DNA of 64,000 bases from Pedosphaera sp. (GTDB taxonomy: Bacteria > Verrucomicrobiota > Verrucomicrobiia > Limisphaerales > Pedosphaeraceae). The position numbers and the translations under genes were made by a program. The stretch lies in NCBI GenBank assembly GCA_028293285.1, contig JAQGPC010000145.1, forward strand, positions 1 to 64,000, given 5' to 3'. Of this stretch, positions 60,656 through 64,000 are shown in pieces. A model generated the notes under the pieces. The model did not search any database. It was given only the letters and a program-made list of their open reading frames with translations, and was not told the DNA's origin. How positions within the stretch are numbered: the stretch's first letter is position 1; each line of letters opens with the position of its first letter.

Positions 60656-60724
60656 CATAATCTTAATCCTAACCTTACTCTCCTAAGCCGAACATGCGGA
60701 AAACGGATTAGGATTAAGATTATG
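60656..60724. repeat. Inverted repeat with 17-base arms
   Basis: Perfect arms at 60656-60672 and 60708-60724 (CATAATCTTAATCCTAA and its complement) are separated by 35 bases. The repeat lies between the membrane acyltransferase and the DUF192 lipoprotein genes. It may be a dispersed palindromic element or a terminator; there is no T-run. Confidence 0.6.
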
Positions 60725-60781
60725 ATTGGGAAAGAAATGAAGGGTATTGAAAAGACGCCTTTGTTCCCGCAGTGTTGAGGC

Positions 60782-61312
60782 ATGAGACAGAGTTTTTTAT
60801 CTGTGTTTCTGCTGGCAGGATTGCTGTGGCTGAACGGATGTGGTCAGTCGCAATCCAATGCTCCAAGTGGCAGCGCCTCGGTTGACCCGCGCATTCCCAC
60901 GGCGGCCCAACCGCGTTTGAAGACCATCAAGCTCTGGATCGGTTCTGAAGAAATGACCGCGGAAATGGCTCTGACTGAAGTTGAAGAGCGCACCGGAATG
61001 ATGTTCCGCACGAATGTTGCGGAAGGCGAAGGCATGCTTTTTGTTTTTCCGGAGCCGCACCGCGCTTCATTTTGGATGATGAATACTTTAGCGCCTCTTT
61101 CCGCAGCTTACATCAGTTCCGATGGCGTGATCCAGGAACTGCATGAATTGGAGCCTCAGAATACCAACTCCGTGGTGGCCGCGACTGATAATATTCAATT
61201 CGTGCTGGAAACGAAACAAGGCTGGTTTAAACGGCATAATATCGAGCCAGGCGCGGCTGTCAGCACTGAGTATGGCCCGTTAAACAAAGTTTTTAGTTTC
61301 AAACCTCAATAA
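60782..61312 (+). CDS. DUF192 lipoprotein
   Basis: A 176-aa lipoprotein: signal peptide with lipobox LLWLNGC (Cys20), then a DUF192 domain with EVEERTGMMFR, GEGMLFVFPEPHRASFWMMN and PLSAAYISSDGVIQELHEL. The family's role is unknown. It ends 11 bases before nadE and is probably co-transcribed. Confidence 0.9.
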   Translation: MRQSFLSVFLLAGLLWLNGCGQSQSNAPSGSASVDPRIPTAAQPRLKTIKLWIGSEEMTAEMALTEVEERTGMMFRTNVAEGEGMLFVFPEPHRASFWMMNTLAPLSAAYISSDGVIQELHELEPQNTNSVVAATDNIQFVLETKQGWFKRHNIEPGAAVSTEYGPLNKVFSFKPQ

Positions 61313-61323
61313 GCAGAATTTTG

Positions 61324-62961
61324 ATGAAAGTCGCGCTCGCACAAATCAATACCACAGTAGGAGACCTTGCTGGCAACGAGGCAAAAATCCTTGCTGCCTA
61401 CCGTCGCGGTGTGGCGGAAGGAGTTGACATGGTCATGTTCCCTGAACTGACCATTACAGGATATCCCCCGCGCGATTTGCTGCTAAAGAAAAGTTTCATC
61501 ACCCAAAACCTTGCAGTATTGGATCGGCTCGCCGCAGCCACAGGCCAGGTGAGCATGCTGGTTGGTTATGTGAATCAGAATAAGACCCAGCCAGGGCGTG
61601 AACTCAGCAATTGTGTGGCCTTGTTGCAAAACGGAAAACTGGTGACAACGCGCACCAAAATGCTCCTGCCCACGTACGATGTTTTTGATGAGGACAGGTA
61701 TTTTGAGCCGGGAATTAATAACCAGCCGGTGCAGTTTGGCGGAGACAAATTGGGGCTGACCATCTGTGAAGATATTTGGAATGACGAAGATTTCTGGCCC
61801 GAACGCCGCTACCGGCACAATCCGCCAGTAGAATTGGCAGCGGCAGGCGCGGGAATTCTTTTCAATGTTTCGGCATCGCCCTGGTCTTTGGGCAAGGACG
61901 AGACACGTTTCAACATGCTGCGCAGCATGGCCATTAAAGCCAAGCGGCCAATTGTCTTTTGCAATCAGGTCGGCGGAAACGATGAATTGGTATTCGACGG
62001 CGGCAGCCTGGTCTTCAACGCTCAGGGAACTTTAATCGGGCGATGTGACATGTTCGCGGAAGATTTTGTTGTGGTTGATACGAATTCCACTGCACCCGTG
62101 CCGCGCCGCGAATGGTCGGTTGAGGAATATATCTACAAGGCGCTGGTGCTGGGCTTGCGTGATTATCTGCACAAATGCGGATTCAAGTCGGCGGTGCTGG
62201 GCTTGAGTGGAGGAATTGATTCGGCCCTGACGGCAGTTTTGGCAGTGGACGCACTAGGCAAAGAGAATGTGCGCGGGGTTTCGTTGCCATCGCAATTTTC
62301 ATCGCAAGGCAGCCTGGATGACGCGCGAATCCTCGCGGAGCGATTGGGCATTCAATACGATGTGATTCCAATCCAACCGGAATTTGAAGCCGTTAAAAAA
62401 CAACTGGCGACAGTGTTCTCGGGAACGAAGGAAGATACTACCGAGGAAAATATCCAGGCGCGACTGCGTGGAGTGACCTTGATGGCAATGTCGAACAAGT
62501 TCGGCTCGTTGTTGCTGACGACCGGCAACAAGAGCGAACTCGCGGTTGGCTATTGTACGCTCTATGGCGACATGTGCGGCGGCCTGGCCGTCATCAGTGA
62601 CGTGCCTAAAACTATGGTGTATCGGCTATCCAGATGGATCAATCGTGACCGGGAGATTATTCCCGAAGCCTCCATCACCAAGCCGCCGTCTGCGGAACTG
62701 CGTCCAAACCAGACCGACCAGGATTCCTTGCCGCCATACGATGTGCTCGACGCCATACTCGATGCCTACGTTGTGCAGGGCAAAACGTTGTCAGAGATTA
62801 TTGTCTTGGGCTATGACGAACTTGCGGTCAAACGAATCATTCGGCTAATCGATTTCAATGAGTATAAGCGTCGTCAATCTGCTCCAGGATTAAAGGTTAC
62901 GAGCAAGGCATTTGGCGTAGGCCGAAGGATACCTATCGCGCAGAAGTATCAGATCACTTAG
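61324..62961 (+). CDS. nadE: Glutamine-dependent NAD+ synthetase
   Basis: A 545-aa two-domain enzyme. The N-terminal nitrilase-like glutaminase (residues 1-250) has Glu in FPELTITGYPPRDLL, Lys in TRTKMLLPTYDVFDEDRYF and Cys in GLTICEDIW. The C-terminal synthetase has the PP-loop SGGIDSALTAVLA, the TTGNKSELAVGYCTLYGDMCGG segment and SAELRPNQTDQDSLPPYDVL. It amidates deamido-NAD to NAD using glutamine. ATG at 61324 preferred to TTG at 61321. Confidence 0.95.
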   Translation: MKVALAQINTTVGDLAGNEAKILAAYRRGVAEGVDMVMFPELTITGYPPRDLLLKKSFITQNLAVLDRLAAATGQVSMLVGYVNQNKTQPGRELSNCVALLQNGKLVTTRTKMLLPTYDVFDEDRYFEPGINNQPVQFGGDKLGLTICEDIWNDEDFWPERRYRHNPPVELAAAGAGILFNVSASPWSLGKDETRFNMLRSMAIKAKRPIVFCNQVGGNDELVFDGGSLVFNAQGTLIGRCDMFAEDFVVVDTNSTAPVPRREWSVEEYIYKALVLGLRDYLHKCGFKSAVLGLSGGIDSALTAVLAVDALGKENVRGVSLPSQFSSQGSLDDARILAERLGIQYDVIPIQPEFEAVKKQLATVFSGTKEDTTEENIQARLRGVTLMAMSNKFGSLLLTTGNKSELAVGYCTLYGDMCGGLAVISDVPKTMVYRLSRWINRDREIIPEASITKPPSAELRPNQTDQDSLPPYDVLDAILDAYVVQGKTLSEIIVLGYDELAVKRIIRLIDFNEYKRRQSAPGLKVTSKAFGVGRRIPIAQKYQIT

Positions 62962-63039
62962 ACCGTTAGGCGTTTCGCCCAAGTTTTCCATTTTTAAAAA
63001 CTTCGTGTGCTTCGGCGTGCTTGAGGTTAATTTCTTTCC

Positions 63040-64000
63040 ATGATTTCGTGGGCTAAATCCGAACAATTATTTGCTGAAGCATTGAAATACATTCCCGGTG
63101 GAGTGAATTCTCCGGTACGGGCCTTTCGCGGTGTGGGCGGACAGCCCTTTTTCGTTAATCGGGCGCAAGGTTCGCATGTGTCCGACGTGGATGGAAATGA
63201 ATATGTGGATTATGTCGGCACATGGGGCCCGGCGATTCTGGGTCACGCACATCCCAAAATCATTCAAGCCGTGCAACAAGCGGCGGTGAGTGGAACCAGC
63301 TTCGGCATTCCCAATCCGCTGGAAGTGACGATGGCCAAGCTGATTTGCGATAACGTGCCCAGCGTGAAGAAAGTGCGCATGTGCAATTCAGGCACGGAAG
63401 CAACGATGTCGGCCATCCGTCTGGCTCGCGGCTTTACGAAGCGAGACAAGATCATCAAGTTCGATGGTTGTTATCACGGACATGCGGATTCGTTGCTGGT
63501 CAAGGCGGGATCGGGCGCGTTGACGTTCGGGAACCCAGACAGTGCTGGCGTGCCGGCAGCATTCACGCAGCATACCGTGGTTTTGCCGTTCAATGATGAA
63601 GAAGCCGTTCGCGCGGCATTTGCTGCAAATAAAGATCAGATGGCAGGCATCATCATCGAACCAGTACCGGGCAACGCGGGTCTCTATTTGCCGAAGCCGG
63701 GGTATCTGGAATTTTTAAGCAAGATCACCGCCGAGCATGGCGCACTACTTATCTTTGATGAAGTCATGACCGGCTTTCGTCTGGCGAAAGGTGGTGCGCA
63801 GGAACGCTATGGCATTACACCAGACCTGACCTGCTTCGGAAAAATTATCGGCGGCGGTTTGCCCGTCGGTGCGTTTGGCGGTCGTGCGGAAATCATGGAT
63901 TGTCTCGCACCGTTGGGGCCTGTGTACCAGGCGGGGACGCTAAGTGGCAATCCGCTGGCAATGGCAGCCGGTATCACCGCATTACAGGAATTGTTTTCCA
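63040..64000 (+). CDS. hemL: Glutamate-1-semialdehyde 2,1-aminomutase, 3' end cut by window
   Basis: The frame from the ATG at 63040 stays open to the window end (320 codons). It reads [20 protein letters not shown] then [71 protein letters not shown] and the PLP Lys in [17 protein letters not shown]. It makes 5-aminolevulinate for heme. The remaining roughly 110 residues lie outside. Confidence 0.95.
   Translation, partial: MISWAKSEQLFAEALKYIPGGVNSPVRAFRGVGGQPFFVNRAQGSHVSDVDGNEYVDYVGTWGPAILGHAHPKIIQAVQQAAVSGTSFGIPNPLEVTMAKLICDNVPSVKKVRMCNSGTEATMSAIRLARGFTKRDKIIKFDGCYHGHADSLLVKAGSGALTFGNPDSAGVPAAFTQHTVVLPFNDEEAVRAAFAANKDQMAGIIIEPVPGNAGLYLPKPGYLEFLSKITAEHGALLIFDEVMTGFRLAKGGAQERYGITPDLTCFGKIIGGGLPVGAFGGRAEIMDCLAPLGPVYQAGTLSGNPLAMAAGITALQELFS

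Noticed and set aside
1-64000. tRNA, rRNA, CRISPR arrays, insertion sequences or prophage
   Set aside because: I saw no cloverleaf-type T-loop sequences with partner arms, no regularly spaced repeats and no transposase, integrase or phage structural genes.

Overview
The window reads as a chromosomal segment of a soil-type verrucomicrobium, probably of the Pedosphaera/Limisphaerales kind. This is inferred from the mix of families (LL-diaminopimelate aminotransferase, DUF1080, PsiE-like and DUF3050 proteins, secreted proteins ending in a 'LQ...LT.TNW...FFR' module), weak Shine-Dalgarno use and moderate GC. No rRNA, tRNA, CRISPR array, prophage or complete insertion sequence was seen. Both ends cut genes: an aldo/keto reductase at the left edge and hemL at the right edge.

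Bases 1-13.3 kb are general metabolism. They hold an aldo/keto reductase, an SDR, a secreted di-heme cytochrome, a LysR regulator divergent from an SDR/FMN-reductase/DoxX operon, a DUF3050 protein, a three-subunit molybdenum aldehyde oxidoreductase operon (PaoABC-like) whose fourth gene, the XdhC/PaoD-type chaperone, survives only as a fragment, two PsiE-like membrane proteins and a conserved small protein.

Bases 13.7-29.4 kb hold a long co-directional block for a high-affinity group 1h [NiFe] hydrogenase, the type used to oxidise atmospheric H2. A pyrophosphatase and a small protein come first. Then follow DUF5947-like, DUF6084-like and 450-aa unknown proteins, the maturation protease, a 36-aa hydrophobic mini-protein, the small and large subunits, hypB, hypA, a NifU/Rieske-like electron-transfer protein, a His-rich nickel permease, hypF, hypC, hypD, a GmhA-like SIS protein and hypE. 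A strong hairpin closes the block. It supplies nickel import, the CN/CO ligand machinery, proteolytic maturation and a candidate electron exit protein.

Bases 29.4-36 kb hold a multi-PAS histidine kinase with a REC-LuxR response regulator, a large secreted repeat protein and a small cytochrome c. Bases 36.6-43.3 kb are the second notable locus: a PEP-mutase/isocitrate-lyase-family enzyme, followed by a tightly packed operon of a class I aminotransferase, an ATP-grasp ligase, an MFS transporter and a gamma-glutamyltranspeptidase lipoprotein. This is the architecture expected for a small phosphonopeptide pathway, but the mutase signature is atypical.

Bases 43.4-64 kb are mostly housekeeping: aldose 1-epimerase, a frameshifted glycerol kinase, secreted hypothetical proteins, a DksA-like protein, a metallophosphatase, a YncE-like propeller, a USP/TauE operon, an M48 protease operon, a response regulator behind dapL, IF-1 and adenylate kinase, an HGSNAT-like membrane acyltransferase, a DUF192 lipoprotein, NAD synthetase and hemL.
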